From Thermotogota bacterium (lineage in GTDB: Bacteria; Thermotogota; Thermotogae; Petrotogales; Petrotogaceae): 64,000 bases of DNA. The first letter of the stretch is position 1. Every line of letters starts with the position of its first letter. A model generated the notes under the pieces. The model did no database searches. It worked only from the letters and a program-made list of their open reading frames with translations, and was not told where the DNA came from. The position numbers were made by a program, and so were the translations under genes. Location of the stretch: the NCBI GenBank assembly GCA_029780115.1, contig JAKOZG010000004.1, forward strand, positions 312,607-376,606, given 5' to 3'. Below are positions 1 to 11,049 of the stretch, piece after piece.

Positions 1-483
1 TTCTTTGAAATGGCATCTGAATTAAAAGAAATGAAGTTTATTTGGGTTGGAGGTATGCCATTTCAAAAAATGACAGACGGTTATGAGGAAATGAATGAGT
101 TAATTAATAATGCTCCTTCCAACTTGTTTTTTGCAGGAATAGTGAACAGAGAAAAAATGATTGATTTTTATAATATGGCCGATATATTTTTTCTTCCTTC
201 CTTGCAAGAAACCTTTGGTTTAGTGGTTTTAGAAGCAGCAGGTAGCGGTTTACCAATTGTTTTGCGAGATTTGGAAGTATATAAAAAAATATTTAATTCT
301 TGTTATCTATCAGGTACTTCTATTCAAGATTTTATGTTGATATTCAGAAAATTAAAAAATGATATAAATTTTTATAAGGAGTATGAAAGTAAGTCTTATA
401 AGTTATTTGACATGTATAATGAAGAAAAAGCTTTTAGAGAATTAAAAAAAATTTATGAAGAAGGAGTTAATAGTAAAAAATAA
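1..483 (+). CDS. Glycosyltransferase, GT4 family (C-terminal part, 5' end outside window)
   Basis: The frame is open to the first base, so this is the C-terminal part of a longer gene. The visible 160 residues form the nucleotide-sugar-binding half of a GT-B fold glycosyltransferase. The segment FLPSLQETFGLVVLEAAG contains the two spaced glutamates (E-x7-E) that contact the donor sugar in GT4 enzymes, followed by the usual SGLPIV strand. Such enzymes move a sugar from a nucleotide donor to a lipid or glycan at the cytoplasmic membrane face. The acceptor cannot be told from this part. The next gene encodes a flippase-like membrane protein, which suggests glycolipid or envelope polysaccharide synthesis (inference). 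Confidence 0.88.
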   Translation, partial: FFEMASELKEMKFIWVGGMPFQKMTDGYEEMNELINNAPSNLFFAGIVNREKMIDFYNMADIFFLPSLQETFGLVVLEAAGSGLPIVLRDLEVYKKIFNSCYLSGTSIQDFMLIFRKLKNDINFYKEYESKSYKLFDMYNEEKAFRELKKIYEEGVNSKK

Positions 484-519
484 GCAGTTAAAATTAAATA
501 AAATACAAAGGTGAAGAAC

Positions 520-1569
520 ATGTCAGAAAAAATTGATAAAAAAGAAAAAGGAACTCTTAGTCGAAAAAAAATTATTATCAATATTATTTTAGTTGTTATA
601 ATAGGATTTGCAATAAACATAGTGATTTCTTTTTTCTCTGATTTTGAGGATACTGTAAGTGTCCTTAAAAATGTTAATATATCTGTCGTTTTAATATCTT
701 TTTTAATTTTTTCTACTACTTACTTTATAGACTCCATTCGTCTATGTATAGTTACTTCAAGTTTTCAAAAGAAAATTAATTTCAAGGATGCTCTTAAAAA
801 TACTCTTTCATATTATTTTGTTTCTAACATAACTCCTATGACTAGTGGTGGACAGCCATATCAAATCTATCATCTTACTCAAATTGGTATAGAATCTACT
901 CTAGCAACGAATATAGTTATGTCTAGATTTATTGAAAGTTTAATATTTTCAGGAGGAGTAATATTAATATTTCTGAAAAAAGTTATAAACGTTTTAGATA
1001 AAGTTGGTGTAGGAAGATATATAATTATAGCTGGAATAGTAGTATCAATGAGTTTGACTTCCCTATTAATCTTGGTTTTTGTTTATCCAAAACTTTTATA
1101 TAAGATATTCAATTTTTTTATAAAGATTTGGCCCAAAAAAAATAAAACAAAAATGAAAGAACGGGCCTCTAAGTTGGAGAATTGGCTAGAAAATTTAAAA
1201 GATAGTATCCATTCATTATGGGTACAGAAAGCAAAAATTGTTGCATTCGATTTTATACTGGGTGGAGTGGTAACTTTCTTGCATTCTTTGGCTTTTTATG
1301 TGGCTTTGGCAGGGATAACAGGTGTAAAGTTTGGGATTTTTGATGTTTTTATACTTTTTATCATTATGAATTTTGTTGTTTATTATGTTCCAACACCAGG
1401 CTCTACAGGTGGAGTGGAAGCTTTTTACGGAATAGTATTATCTGGATTTATACAAAAAAAGTTTACATCTCCAGTTATTTTAATATGGAGATTTTCTACC
1501 TATTATTTGCAAATAGTTTTTGAAATATTGGTTTTATTTTTTATTAGAAATAACAAAAAAGACGAATAG
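520..1569 (+). CDS. Flippase-like / lysylphosphatidylglycerol synthase transmembrane-region family protein
   Basis: A 349-residue polytopic membrane protein with about eight hydrophobic segments, the first at residues 15-35. It shows two marks of the LPG-synthase-TM/UPF0104 family: NITPMTSGGQPYQIY in the middle and PTPGSTGGVEAFYG near the C-terminus. Only the membrane half is present; no aminoacyl-transferase domain follows. I chose ATG 520 rather than GTG 511 because AAAGGTG at 507-513 is the only good ribosome binding site and sits correctly for 520. The preceding glycosyltransferase, 36 nt away, is probably co-transcribed. A role in moving or modifying a glycolipid is inferred from that pairing; the substrate is unknown. 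Confidence 0.82.
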   Translation: MSEKIDKKEKGTLSRKKIIINIILVVIIGFAINIVISFFSDFEDTVSVLKNVNISVVLISFLIFSTTYFIDSIRLCIVTSSFQKKINFKDALKNTLSYYFVSNITPMTSGGQPYQIYHLTQIGIESTLATNIVMSRFIESLIFSGGVILIFLKKVINVLDKVGVGRYIIIAGIVVSMSLTSLLILVFVYPKLLYKIFNFFIKIWPKKNKTKMKERASKLENWLENLKDSIHSLWVQKAKIVAFDFILGGVVTFLHSLAFYVALAGITGVKFGIFDVFILFIIMNFVVYYVPTPGSTGGVEAFYGIVLSGFIQKKFTSPVILIWRFSTYYLQIVFEILVLFFIRNNKKDE

Positions 1570-1649
1570 TTAACTGCTAATTGTGAGCCCACCTCCTTAT
1601 AGAAGTGAGTGAGTTTTGTCACTGATTAGGTTAAAGTTTAATGCACTTT

Positions 1650-2672
1650 TTATAAGATTTTTCTTAATTCTATAAGTTTTTCATCTCTCTCTAGAGATTT
1701 TAATCTTATTGTCTTGTTTTGCAAGTTATGAGCTGTGTTTATTTTTCTTACAGTTGCACTTTTTTTCCTCATTGTTAAGGTATGCGTAAACGCAAATCCT
1801 TTTACAAATTTTACACCCTCTAGAAGATCTCCATCAGTTATACCTGTGGCAGAAAAAATTATGTCTTCGCCATTTATAAGATCTTCGGTATAAAATATTT
1901 TTTCTGTGTCCCATCCTTTTTCAGAAATTAAATTTGCTTCAGTTACATCTCTTGGCCGTAATTTCATTTGTATTTCTCCATTAAGCGTATTTAATGCGCC
2001 AGCAGCTAAAATTCCTTCTAACGTTCCTCCAATCCCAACGTATATATCAACACCGCTATTTGGCATAGCTGTGGCGATAGCAGGTGTAATATCTCCGTCA
2101 CTTATTAATTTGATCCTAGCCCCACTTTGGGTAATTTCCTCAATAATATCTTCATGTCTTTGTCTATTCAACAGCACAAAAGTGAGGTTGCTTGGAGGCA
2201 CTTTTAAGGTTTCACATGCAATTCTTATATTTTCTTTCATGGATTTTCTAATGTCCAGTTTTCCTTTTAACTCTGGGCCAACCGCAAGTTTGTAAGAATA
2301 AAAAGTTGGAAGAACTTTTATTCCACCTTTTACCGTAGCTATAACAACACTTATAGCGTTAGGTAATCCGAATGTAGCTAATTTAACGCCATCTATCGGA
2401 TCTACAGCTATGTCCATTTCTGGGAAGTCATTTTTCCAAGTTCCAACCTTTTCTCCTGTATAAAGCATTCCTGTGGAATCCTTGTCATATTTACTCATGA
2501 CAATGTTTCCTTTAAAGTCAATATAGTCTAGCATGCCCCTCATGGCATCGATGGCTGCAGTTTTTATTTTTTCCATATTTCCACATCCCAAGTACAAACT
2601 ACTTAATAGTGCGGATGCTTCGGTTACTCTGACCAAATCCATTGTTAGTTCAGGATAAATTATTTTATTCAT
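1650..2672 (-). CDS. glpX: Fructose-1,6-bisphosphatase, class II (GlpX)
   Basis: A 340-residue cytoplasmic enzyme that hydrolyses fructose 1,6-bisphosphate to fructose 6-phosphate in gluconeogenesis, using divalent metal. The metal-site motif is seen in AVDPIDGVKLATFGLPNA (near residue 93), with TGMLYTGEKVG before it and DIYVGIGGTLEGILAAGAL in the second half, all typical of GlpX. Length fits the family. The ATG follows a strong GAGGAGGGG ribosome binding site. The gene stands alone and is divergent from the aminopeptidase gene at 3048; the shared 375-bp upstream region contains a 12-bp palindrome that could be an operator. Confidence 0.95.
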   Translation of the reverse strand: MNKIIYPELTMDLVRVTEASALLSSLYLGCGNMEKIKTAAIDAMRGMLDYIDFKGNIVMSKYDKDSTGMLYTGEKVGTWKNDFPEMDIAVDPIDGVKLATFGLPNAISVVIATVKGGIKVLPTFYSYKLAVGPELKGKLDIRKSMKENIRIACETLKVPPSNLTFVLLNRQRHEDIIEEITQSGARIKLISDGDITPAIATAMPNSGVDIYVGIGGTLEGILAAGALNTLNGEIQMKLRPRDVTEANLISEKGWDTEKIFYTEDLINGEDIIFSATGITDGDLLEGVKFVKGFAFTHTLTMRKKSATVRKINTAHNLQNKTIRLKSLERDEKLIELRKIL

Positions 2673-2875
2673 AAATCCCCTCCTCTATCTCTCGGCTTGC
2701 TATGCCGAAGTTTAGTTATAGACTTGTCTAATAGCAAATGCTGATTAGTAAACAAAATCTTCCTTTTTGTAAAATAGAAAATCTAAATATTTTTGAAAAT
2801 TAAAAATTATAAACGATATTTTTACATTTTTATTATATTATATTTTACTTTTTTTAAAAAATGAGAATATTTAAG

Positions 2876-2887
2876 ATAATCGATTAT
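2876..2887. promoter_or_regulatory. 12-bp perfect palindrome ATAATCGATTAT, candidate operator
   Basis: The sequence reads the same on both strands and lies near the middle of the divergent region. Its length and position are typical of a dimeric repressor site. No regulator is known; in AT-rich DNA a 12-bp palindrome can arise by chance, so support is weak. Confidence 0.3.
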
Positions 2888-2993
2888 TAGTTAGTGTTAA
2901 AGACAATTATTTGCGTTTAACCTTGCGTAAAGAATAATATACAAATCTTTATTTAGGGATATTTTTGAAAGAAAAATGTAAGTTTTAATTCAA

Positions 2994-3021
2994 TATAATC
3001 ATAATTCTATAAAATTATGAT
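2994..3021 (+). promoter_or_regulatory. Candidate -10 box with 9-bp inverted repeat over the start-site region
   Basis: TATAAT at 2994-2999 runs into a perfect inverted repeat, ATCATAATT (2998-3006) and AATTATGAT (3013-3021), spaced by 6 bases. No good -35 lies 16-18 bases upstream. If TATAAT is the -10, the inverted repeat covers the expected transcription start and could be an operator for the aminopeptidase gene or a 5'-end hairpin. Confidence 0.4.
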
Positions 3022-3047
3022 AGAATTTAGTTGGAGGTGGATAATTT

Positions 3048-4466
3048 ATGGACATAAACGAATTAGAAAAAAAACTTACAATTCAAAAGAAGAATGTTTG
3101 GAGTAAAAGAGATTTTGAAACTATAGAAAGTTATACTTCGATGTATAAAGAGTTCATTAATTATTCAAAAACTGAAAGGCGTGCAATTAAATTTTCAGTC
3201 AAATTATTGGAAGAAAATGGTTTTAAACCGTTATCTTATTACGAAGAGAAGGGAAATATAGAATTAGGAGACAAGATTTATTTTGTTAATAGAGAAAAAT
3301 CGTTGTTTGCTATCAAATATAATCAACCATTAACAAAAGGTATTAACCTAGTTGGAGCTCATATAGATTCTCCCAGGTTTGATCTCAAACCAGAACCACT
3401 AATAGAGGATGAAAGTATTGCTATGGCAAAAACCCATTATTACGGGGGAGTAAAAAAGTATCATTGGTTTAATATTCCCCTTGAATTACATGGTGTTATA
3501 GTAAAAAGTGACGGAAGTAAAATTGAAGTATCTATAGGGGATGACGAAAGCGATCCAGTGTTTGTGATTTCTGATTTGTTACCTCATCTTGATAAAGAAC
3601 TTCCCAACAAAAAAATTTCTGAAGCATTTGATCCAGAGAAAATGAATTTAATTTTAGGAACCATTTCTATTACTTATGATGAAAGTAAAAAGGTTAGCAA
3701 TCCGGTCAAATTAAATGTGTTGAAAATACTGTTTGAGAAATATGGGATAATTGAAGAAGATCTTGTTAGCGCTGAATTAGAAGCAGTGCCCGCTTTAAAA
3801 GCTCGAGATGTTGGGATAGATAGAAGTTTATTGGCATCTTATGGACATGATGATAGAGTATGTGCCTATACAGCTCTCACGGCCTTTATCGATTCTCAAT
3901 CGTCTTTAAAGAGTCCAGCATTATTGTTGGTTGACAAAGAGGAGATAGGAAGCGATGGAAATACAGGTGCTAAAAATCATTTCTGGATCAGTGTTGTCAA
4001 AAAGATAATGCACTTGGCAAATGAACATAAAGTGTGCAATGTTATTGATGATGCCCTTTTTAATTCGACATTACTTTCTGCTGATGTATCTGCTGCAGTA
4101 GACCCAAATTACAAGGAGGCACATGATTTATCAAATGCTCCAAGATTAGGATATGGAATAACTTTAATGAAATATACTGGATCAGGAGGCAAATCAAGAA
4201 CGAATGATGCTCATGCTGAATTATTAGCCAGGATCAGGAATCTTTTCAATCAAGAAGATATTTCTTGGCAGATAGGTGAACTAGGCAAGGTTGATAGAGG
4301 TGGCGGAGGTACTATAGCTCTCTTCTTTGCGGAAAAAGGGCTTGATGTTTTAGATGCTGGAGTTCCGCTTTTAGGTATGCACTCGCCTTATGAGATTGCA
4401 TCAAAAGCGGACATTTATGAAACATATTTAGCGTATAGAACTTTTTTTGAGAAATTTGGAAAATGA
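3048..4466 (+). CDS. M18 family aminopeptidase
   Basis: A 472-residue dinuclear zinc aminopeptidase of peptidase family M18, removing N-terminal residues (typically acidic ones in this family) from peptides in the cytoplasm. Visible active-site blocks are GAHIDSPRFDLKP (His105), GHDDRVCAYTAL (Asp268/269), LLLVDKEEIGSDG (catalytic Glu298/299) and LLGMHSPYEIASKAD (C-terminal metal His). No signal peptide. The ATG follows GGAGGTGG. Its stop overlaps the start of the next gene (ATGA), so the two are probably co-translated. Exact specificity cannot be read from the sequence. Confidence 0.94.
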   Translation: MDINELEKKLTIQKKNVWSKRDFETIESYTSMYKEFINYSKTERRAIKFSVKLLEENGFKPLSYYEEKGNIELGDKIYFVNREKSLFAIKYNQPLTKGINLVGAHIDSPRFDLKPEPLIEDESIAMAKTHYYGGVKKYHWFNIPLELHGVIVKSDGSKIEVSIGDDESDPVFVISDLLPHLDKELPNKKISEAFDPEKMNLILGTISITYDESKKVSNPVKLNVLKILFEKYGIIEEDLVSAELEAVPALKARDVGIDRSLLASYGHDDRVCAYTALTAFIDSQSSLKSPALLLVDKEEIGSDGNTGAKNHFWISVVKKIMHLANEHKVCNVIDDALFNSTLLSADVSAAVDPNYKEAHDLSNAPRLGYGITLMKYTGSGGKSRTNDAHAELLARIRNLFNQEDISWQIGELGKVDRGGGGTIALFFAEKGLDVLDAGVPLLGMHSPYEIASKADIYETYLAYRTFFEKFGK

Positions 4467-5026
4467 AAATATTTATTGGTAATCCTTTAAACGCGTTGGA
4501 GTTTATTGATACTAATTTAATACTTTCAACTTCAGGTTGGTTATTAAATAACCAAGCCGATGTTGTTGGGATTTTAAACAAAGAGTATATAGAAATCTAT
4601 ATTGAAAACGAAAAAACTTATTTAAGCAAAGAAAATAGGTTTTTATATATACTGGATTTTTTAGTTACTTTTGGTTTTGATAAAGACGTTTTAAATTTTG
4701 ATTTTTATTTTCTGAGTTTACTTAACAAAACTGATTTGATAATATTTTCGACCTATTTTTCTGAGAACGTTTTAAAAAAAGTGTTTATGATAATTCAATC
4801 TAATTTAAGAAAAGTTAATATTCCTACAATTGTTATTAATAGTATAGATAAAATTCCTAAAATTTTTTACATTGTCCCAAATTATCAAAATGATTTTTTG
4901 ATTAAGGATTCTATTTATTTATACAGTGAATTTAAGAAAAAAGGACAATATTTTCAAACCTTTGGTAAGTACCTATTAGATTTAAAAGAAACGCTTAGTA
5001 CTTTTAAAGTTACGGTGAGAAGATAA
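4463..5026 (+). CDS. Hypothetical protein, translationally coupled to the M18 aminopeptidase
   Basis: A 187-residue protein I do not recognise. It is rich in Phe, Tyr, Ile, Leu and Lys, has no signal peptide and no clear membrane helix, and alternates short hydrophobic strands with polar stretches, which suits an alpha/beta cytoplasmic fold. It has no visible catalytic motif. It begins in an ATGA overlap with the aminopeptidase and ends one base before the next gene, so the three form an operon. The opening MKIFIGNPLNALEFI resembles a Rossmann-type first strand and loop, but this is not enough to name a family. Confidence 0.7.
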   Translation: MKIFIGNPLNALEFIDTNLILSTSGWLLNNQADVVGILNKEYIEIYIENEKTYLSKENRFLYILDFLVTFGFDKDVLNFDFYFLSLLNKTDLIIFSTYFSENVLKKVFMIIQSNLRKVNIPTIVINSIDKIPKIFYIVPNYQNDFLIKDSIYLYSEFKKKGQYFQTFGKYLLDLKETLSTFKVTVRR

Positions 5027-5027
5027 A

Positions 5028-5732
5028 ATGTTTACTAGATTTTTATTGTCAAAATTTCACTATTGGGTATACAAGAAAGACATTTTTTCGTCTTTAGAAG
5101 CGTTAAGAGGGCACAAAAGAATAAGCAAAGATATTTTAGGGATATATATGATCCAAAATTTAAATCTTAAATCAATGATAAAATCCTTCACCAAAGGTTT
5201 AGGTGAAGGATTTTATGTATTTTTCTATTTCACACCAAGAAAAATCTTAAAACATAAAATTAAGACCATAACAGAAGTAACCAATATTTATGGAGTTCAT
5301 TTTATCCTTTTTAGTAAAAATAGCGTTTTAAGAATTTTTGATAATGAGTGTTATTACATAGATTCGCATACACCTTTGAAAGAGCGAATTTTTAGTATAA
5401 GTTCCTCTAAAATTTCTTTTTTACTTCCCGAAGAAATAAATAATCCCGCTGTTATCATGACTCTTAAAATGCAAGATATAGATGTAGTATTTAGTGCAAA
5501 TATCTCTTCTTATTTTAATCAAGACTTGTCAAACAATTTGATAGCTTACGTTATAACGAATAAAAACATTTATGTACCAGATCTTTTTGAAAAAAATGTA
5601 GTTTTGGAAAAAACGAACGAGAAGATAAAACTTGATCTAAAATATTTAAAGAGTATTAGAAATAATTATTTAGAAACTAATTATAAAGACCTAACTTTGA
5701 TAAAATCGAAGTTAGACAGTATTCAGGTATAA
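5028..5732 (+). CDS. Hypothetical protein, last gene of the aminopeptidase operon
   Basis: A 234-residue protein of unknown function with no recognised domain, signal peptide or long membrane helix. It starts with ATG one base after the previous stop and lacks its own strong ribosome binding site, so translation is probably coupled. The N-terminal third contains SFTKGLGEGFYVFFYF, encoded across a perfect 15-bp inverted repeat (5178-5216). A second imperfect inverted repeat near the 3' end (5691-5715) may serve the convergent ATP synthase operon, whose last stop is only 11 bases away. Confidence 0.7.
   Translation: MFTRFLLSKFHYWVYKKDIFSSLEALRGHKRISKDILGIYMIQNLNLKSMIKSFTKGLGEGFYVFFYFTPRKILKHKIKTITEVTNIYGVHFILFSKNSVLRIFDNECYYIDSHTPLKERIFSISSSKISFLLPEEINNPAVIMTLKMQDIDVVFSANISSYFNQDLSNNLIAYVITNKNIYVPDLFEKNVVLEKTNEKIKLDLKYLKSIRNNYLETNYKDLTLIKSKLDSIQV
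5178..5216 (+). repeat. 15-bp perfect inverted repeat inside a coding gene
   Basis: The arms ATAAAATCCTTCACC (5178-5192) and GGTGAAGGATTTTAT (5202-5216) are exact reverse complements with a 9-base loop. On the + strand the hairpin is followed by a moderately T-rich stretch (gtatttttctatttc), so an intragenic attenuator is conceivable. It is fully inside an open reading frame. Confidence 0.75.
5691..5715 (-). terminator. Candidate hairpin terminator for the ATP synthase operon
   Basis: CTAACTTTGA (5691-5700) and TCGAAGTTAG (5706-5715) pair over 10 positions with one wobble and a 5-base loop. It lies 29-53 bases beyond the atpC stop, within the end of the convergent gene. The T-run after it on the minus strand is poor (GTCTTTATAATTAG), so confidence is low. 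Confidence 0.35.
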
Positions 5733-5743
5733 AAAAGCAAAAA

Positions 5744-6151
5744 TCAGCGTTCTTTCGAAATATTAACTCTTAAAAGATTTTTTTGGATTCGAGTTTCTAA
5801 CTTCATCCTTTTAAATTTATCCTCTGTTATTCTTAGTTCCTCTTGAGCCCTTTCTAAGGCTCTGCGAGCAGCTTCGACATCTATATCTTCGGGTCTTTCA
5901 GCGGCCGTTGTAACAATAGTCATTTCATCTCCTGACATATTTAATACGCCGCCGTGAACTGCTAAAACTTCATATTCGTTTTCACTTTTTTTAACTCTAA
6001 CTGGTGCTATTCTTAATTTAACAATGATGGGTAGTCGGTTAGTTAGAGTACCCATTCCACCTTCCACACTTTTAAATTCAGCATATTCAACGTCTTCTTC
6101 AACTTTTATACCTTCAGGAGTCACAATTCTAAACCTAAAGATGGTAAACAC
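5744..6151 (-). CDS. atpC: F1 ATP synthase epsilon subunit
   Basis: A 135-residue subunit of the F1 central stalk, linking gamma to the c ring and regulating hydrolysis. The N-terminal beta-sandwich (RIVTPEGIKV, GGMGTLTNRLPIIVKL, AVHGGVLNMSGDEMTI) is typical, followed by the helical hairpin ARRALERAQEELR. Last gene of the operon, 24 bases after atpD. The start is uncertain: the GTG at 6151 is part of the GGTAGGTG ribosome binding sequence itself, and no ATG, GTG or TTG lies at normal spacing. An in-frame ATC at 6142 has 6-base spacing and would start the protein at IFRFRIVTPEG. Confidence 0.95.
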   Translation of the reverse strand: MFTIFRFRIVTPEGIKVEEDVEYAEFKSVEGGMGTLTNRLPIIVKLRIAPVRVKKSENEYEVLAVHGGVLNMSGDEMTIVTTAAERPEDIDVEAARRALERAQEELRITEDKFKRMKLETRIQKNLLRVNISKER

Positions 6152-6175
6152 CTACCTTTACGAGAAAAATCAAGA

Positions 6176-8412
<2,237 letters not shown>

Positions 8413-8431
8413 TTAATTCACCACCGTCAAT

Positions 8432-9946
8432 TCATTCGAATATTTTAAGGAATTTTGAAACGGCTTCATCAAGTTCTTTTTTTATATCGTCTGTAAGATC
8501 TTTAGTTTCTTTTATTTTATTTAAAGTTTGTGAATAATTTTCTTTTAAATAAGTTAAAAAATGTTTTTCAAATTTAGCAATCTTATCTGTAGGAAGTTGA
8601 TCAATGTAACCTTCTGTGGCAACGTAAAGTACAGCTACTTGCTCCTCTAATTCCATTGGCGAATATTGAGGTTGTTTCATAAGTTCTGTCAATTTTTCAC
8701 CTTTAGTAATTTGCTTTTTGGTAACTTCATCAAGGTCAGCGGTAAACTGTGCAAACGATTCAAGTTCCCTATATTGAGCTAAATCAAGTTTCAAAGAACC
8801 CGCAACCTGTTTCATAGCTTTTGTTTGAGCATCTCCTCCAACTCTTGATACGGATAACCCTATATTAACCGCAGGTCTAATTCCAGCATTAAAAAGCCCT
8901 GTTTCTAAATAAATCTGACCATCAGTAATAGAAATAACGTTAGTTGGAATATATGCTGAAATATCGTTAGCTTGAGTTTCTACAATTGGTAAAGCAGTTA
9001 AAGAACCGTTTCCATGTTTTTCATTTAGTCTACAAGCCCTTTCTAACAATCTAGAGTGCAAATAAAAGATATCTCCTGGATATGCTTCTCTTCCTGGTGG
9101 ACGACGTAGCAATAAAGAGATCTCTCGATAAGCGGCAGCATGTTTTGATAGGTCATCAAAAACAACTAATGCGTCTTTGCCATTGAACATAAAATATTCT
9201 CCAATTGCAGTACCTGCGTAAGGGGCTAAATATTGTAACGAAGCAGGATCAGATGCATCTGCACTAACTACAACTGTGTATTCCATTGCTCCATATTTTT
9301 CTAAATTATCGATAGTTCTTGCTAATGCAGACGCTTTTTGTCCTATAGAAACATATATACAAAAAGCATCCTTTCCTTTTTGATTTATTATTGTATCAAT
9401 TGCAATAGCAGTTTTGCCAGTCTGCCTGTCTCCTATTATCAATTCTCTTTGACCCCTTCCAATAGGTATCAAAGCATCTAATACTTTCAAACCTGTTTGC
9501 AAAGGGGTATCAACCGGTTTTCTTGTTACAACACCCATTGCTTTTCTTTCTATGGGATAAAATTCCTCTGATTTGATATCACCTTTACCATCAAGAGGAA
9601 TGCCCAATGGGTTAACGACTCGACCTAAAAGTTTTTCACCGACTGGTACTTCTATTATTCTATTGGTTCTTACGACTTTGTCTCCTTCTTTAATATCTTT
9701 GTAATTGCCAAGAGTAATGATACCTACATTGTCAACCTCAAGGTTCATAGCAATACCGTAAACTTTATTTCCGTTAAAAGCCTCTATCTCAACCAATTCG
9801 TTTGACATCACATCTTTAAGGCCATATGCGATAACAATACCGTCACTGACCTGCATAACTAACCCTATTTCTTTTATTTCTCCACTTTCATAACTTTTAA
9901 TACGTTCTTCTATAACTCTAGTTAATTCATCAGGATTAACCCTCAA
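8432..9946 (-). CDS. atpA: F1 ATP synthase alpha subunit
   Basis: A 504-residue non-catalytic nucleotide-binding subunit of the F1 head. The P-loop [11 protein letters not shown] is near residue 170; [20 protein letters not shown] and the signature [14 protein letters not shown] follow. The open frame extends upstream to 10033, but I choose the TTG at 9946: it has GGAGGTG at ideal spacing and starts the protein with [15 protein letters not shown], matching family N-termini. This leaves an 11-base overlap with atpH. Confidence 0.97.
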   Translation of the reverse strand: MRVNPDELTRVIEERIKSYESGEIKEIGLVMQVSDGIVIAYGLKDVMSNELVEIEAFNGNKVYGIAMNLEVDNVGIITLGNYKDIKEGDKVVRTNRIIEVPVGEKLLGRVVNPLGIPLDGKGDIKSEEFYPIERKAMGVVTRKPVDTPLQTGLKVLDALIPIGRGQRELIIGDRQTGKTAIAIDTIINQKGKDAFCIYVSIGQKASALARTIDNLEKYGAMEYTVVVSADASDPASLQYLAPYAGTAIGEYFMFNGKDALVVFDDLSKHAAAYREISLLLRRPPGREAYPGDIFYLHSRLLERACRLNEKHGNGSLTALPIVETQANDISAYIPTNVISITDGQIYLETGLFNAGIRPAVNIGLSVSRVGGDAQTKAMKQVAGSLKLDLAQYRELESFAQFTADLDEVTKKQITKGEKLTELMKQPQYSPMELEEQVAVLYVATEGYIDQLPTDKIAKFEKHFLTYLKENYSQTLNKIKETKDLTDDIKKELDEAVSKFLKIFE

Positions 9947-10508
9947 AAATTTCACCTCCACCAGTTGGTGCATAGGCGGATTGTATATTATCCAGGAATC
10001 CTTTGACAGAATAGTCAAAAAATTTGTCCTCAATATACAATTGCATGCCGCCTATAAGTTCTTCTTCAAAGTCTACTACTAATTTGATGTTTTTCCCAGT
10101 GTTTTTTTGGAGAGTACTTTTAATTTCGTTTAAGACCTTTTTGGATACGTTTTTAGCTAAAATTAATTTTACTTCTATAGTTTCGTTCAGTTCTAAATTT
10201 TTCCTATACAATAGCTCTGTTATCAAGGGGATTAAATTAAGTCTTTTTTTCTGTACCAAAGTTTTAAGAAAATTAATATAAATTTCGTCTTCATAGTCAG
10301 AAACTTCTACAAGTTTGTTTACGACAAAATCTACTGGTAACAAAGGATTAAAAATAACGTCCTTAAATGATTCATTTTCTTCCATAATAGTACTTATTTC
10401 TCTAAATGCTTTTACATAGTTTTCAAGATGATTTATTTTAGCTTTTTGAGATAATATGTTTATTAAAGCTTCTGAATACTTAGAAGCAAGGAAATATGAG
10501 GGCTTCAT
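9936..10508 (-). CDS. atpH: F1 ATP synthase delta subunit
   Basis: A 190-residue peripheral-stalk subunit (OSCP type) joining b to the top of F1. The N-terminal helical domain starts [15 protein letters not shown], and the C-terminal family signature [19 protein letters not shown] is intact near the end. It overlaps atpF by 4 bases (ATGA) and atpA by 11 bases, consistent with coupled translation. The Gly-rich tail ([10 protein letters not shown]) is encoded by the same bases that carry the atpA ribosome binding site. Confidence 0.95.
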   Translation of the reverse strand: MKPSYFLASKYSEALINILSQKAKINHLENYVKAFREISTIMEENESFKDVIFNPLLPVDFVVNKLVEVSDYEDEIYINFLKTLVQKKRLNLIPLITELLYRKNLELNETIEVKLILAKNVSKKVLNEIKSTLQKNTGKNIKLVVDFEEELIGGMQLYIEDKFFDYSVKGFLDNIQSAYAPTGGGEIFEG

Positions 10509-10999
10509 TGAGATACTCCTTTATTCTGTAAACTTATTAAAGCTCTTTTTATTATTTCTTCATTCTTTTGTTTATCAACTTGCTCCTTTAATATCATAGA
10601 AGAAATACTTATAGCCATGGCTACAATTTGTGATTGTAATTCTTTCAAAGCTTTTGTTATAATTTCTTCTGATTCTTTTTCCGCTTTCTCGATTATGTAT
10701 TTTCGTTGATTTTCAGCTTCTTCTTGAGCATTTTTTAAAATTAACTTGGCTTGTTCTTCAGCTTTCAGAATTATTTCTGTTCTAGTTTCCTCTATTTCTT
10801 GAAGCTGTTTGTCTAGTTCATTTTTCCTATTCTGTGCTTCCAAGCGAAGCTTTTCAGCTTCGCTCAGATTTTTTTCTACTTCTTGTTTTCTTTTATCAGT
10901 TATTTCGAAATATGGTTTATACAATAACTTGTACATCAATAACACAAAAAATATAAAACCTACCAAATTAACAATAGAAGTTAAATTAAAAGATAACAT
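10505..10999 (-). CDS. atpF: Fo ATP synthase b subunit
   Basis: A 164-residue peripheral-stalk subunit: one N-terminal membrane helix (about residues 7-25), then a long charged coiled coil rich in Glu, Lys and Gln (ITDKRKQEVEKNLSEAEKLR onward). Two copies normally form the stator. I prefer ATG 10999 (MLSFNLTSIVN) over GTG 11011 because AAAGGGGTG gives 9-base spacing to the former and overlaps the latter. Confidence 0.94.
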   Translation of the reverse strand: MLSFNLTSIVNLVGFIFFVLLMYKLLYKPYFEITDKRKQEVEKNLSEAEKLRLEAQNRKNELDKQLQEIEETRTEIILKAEEQAKLILKNAQEEAENQRKYIIEKAEKESEEIITKALKELQSQIVAMAISISSMILKEQVDKQKNEEIIKRALISLQNKGVSQ

Positions 11000-11049
11000 A
11001 TCTACATACACCCCTTTAGGGATAATTTACTGTACAACAACTTTAAATT

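Larger units (their letters stand above)
2673..3047. other. AT-rich divergent intergenic region (glpX / M18 aminopeptidase)
   Basis: No coding frame or RNA gene is visible in these 375 bases. The region must hold promoters for both divergent genes. Next to glpX are short hairpins (TAGAC/GTCTA at 2719-2730 and AGCA/TGCT at 2734-2743). In the middle lies the palindrome at 2876-2887 and next to the aminopeptidase gene the inverted repeat at 2998-3021. I found no convincing -35/-10 pair for glpX. Confidence 0.6.

Noticed and set aside
511-519. GTG start three codons upstream for the flippase-like protein
   Set aside because: This GTG is part of the AAAGGTG ribosome binding site of the ATG at 520.
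1570-1649. SD-like AAGGAGGTG with a short minus-strand open frame between two genes
   Set aside because: The frame runs antisense through the flippase-like gene and encodes nothing recognisable; the SD-like word is probably fortuitous.
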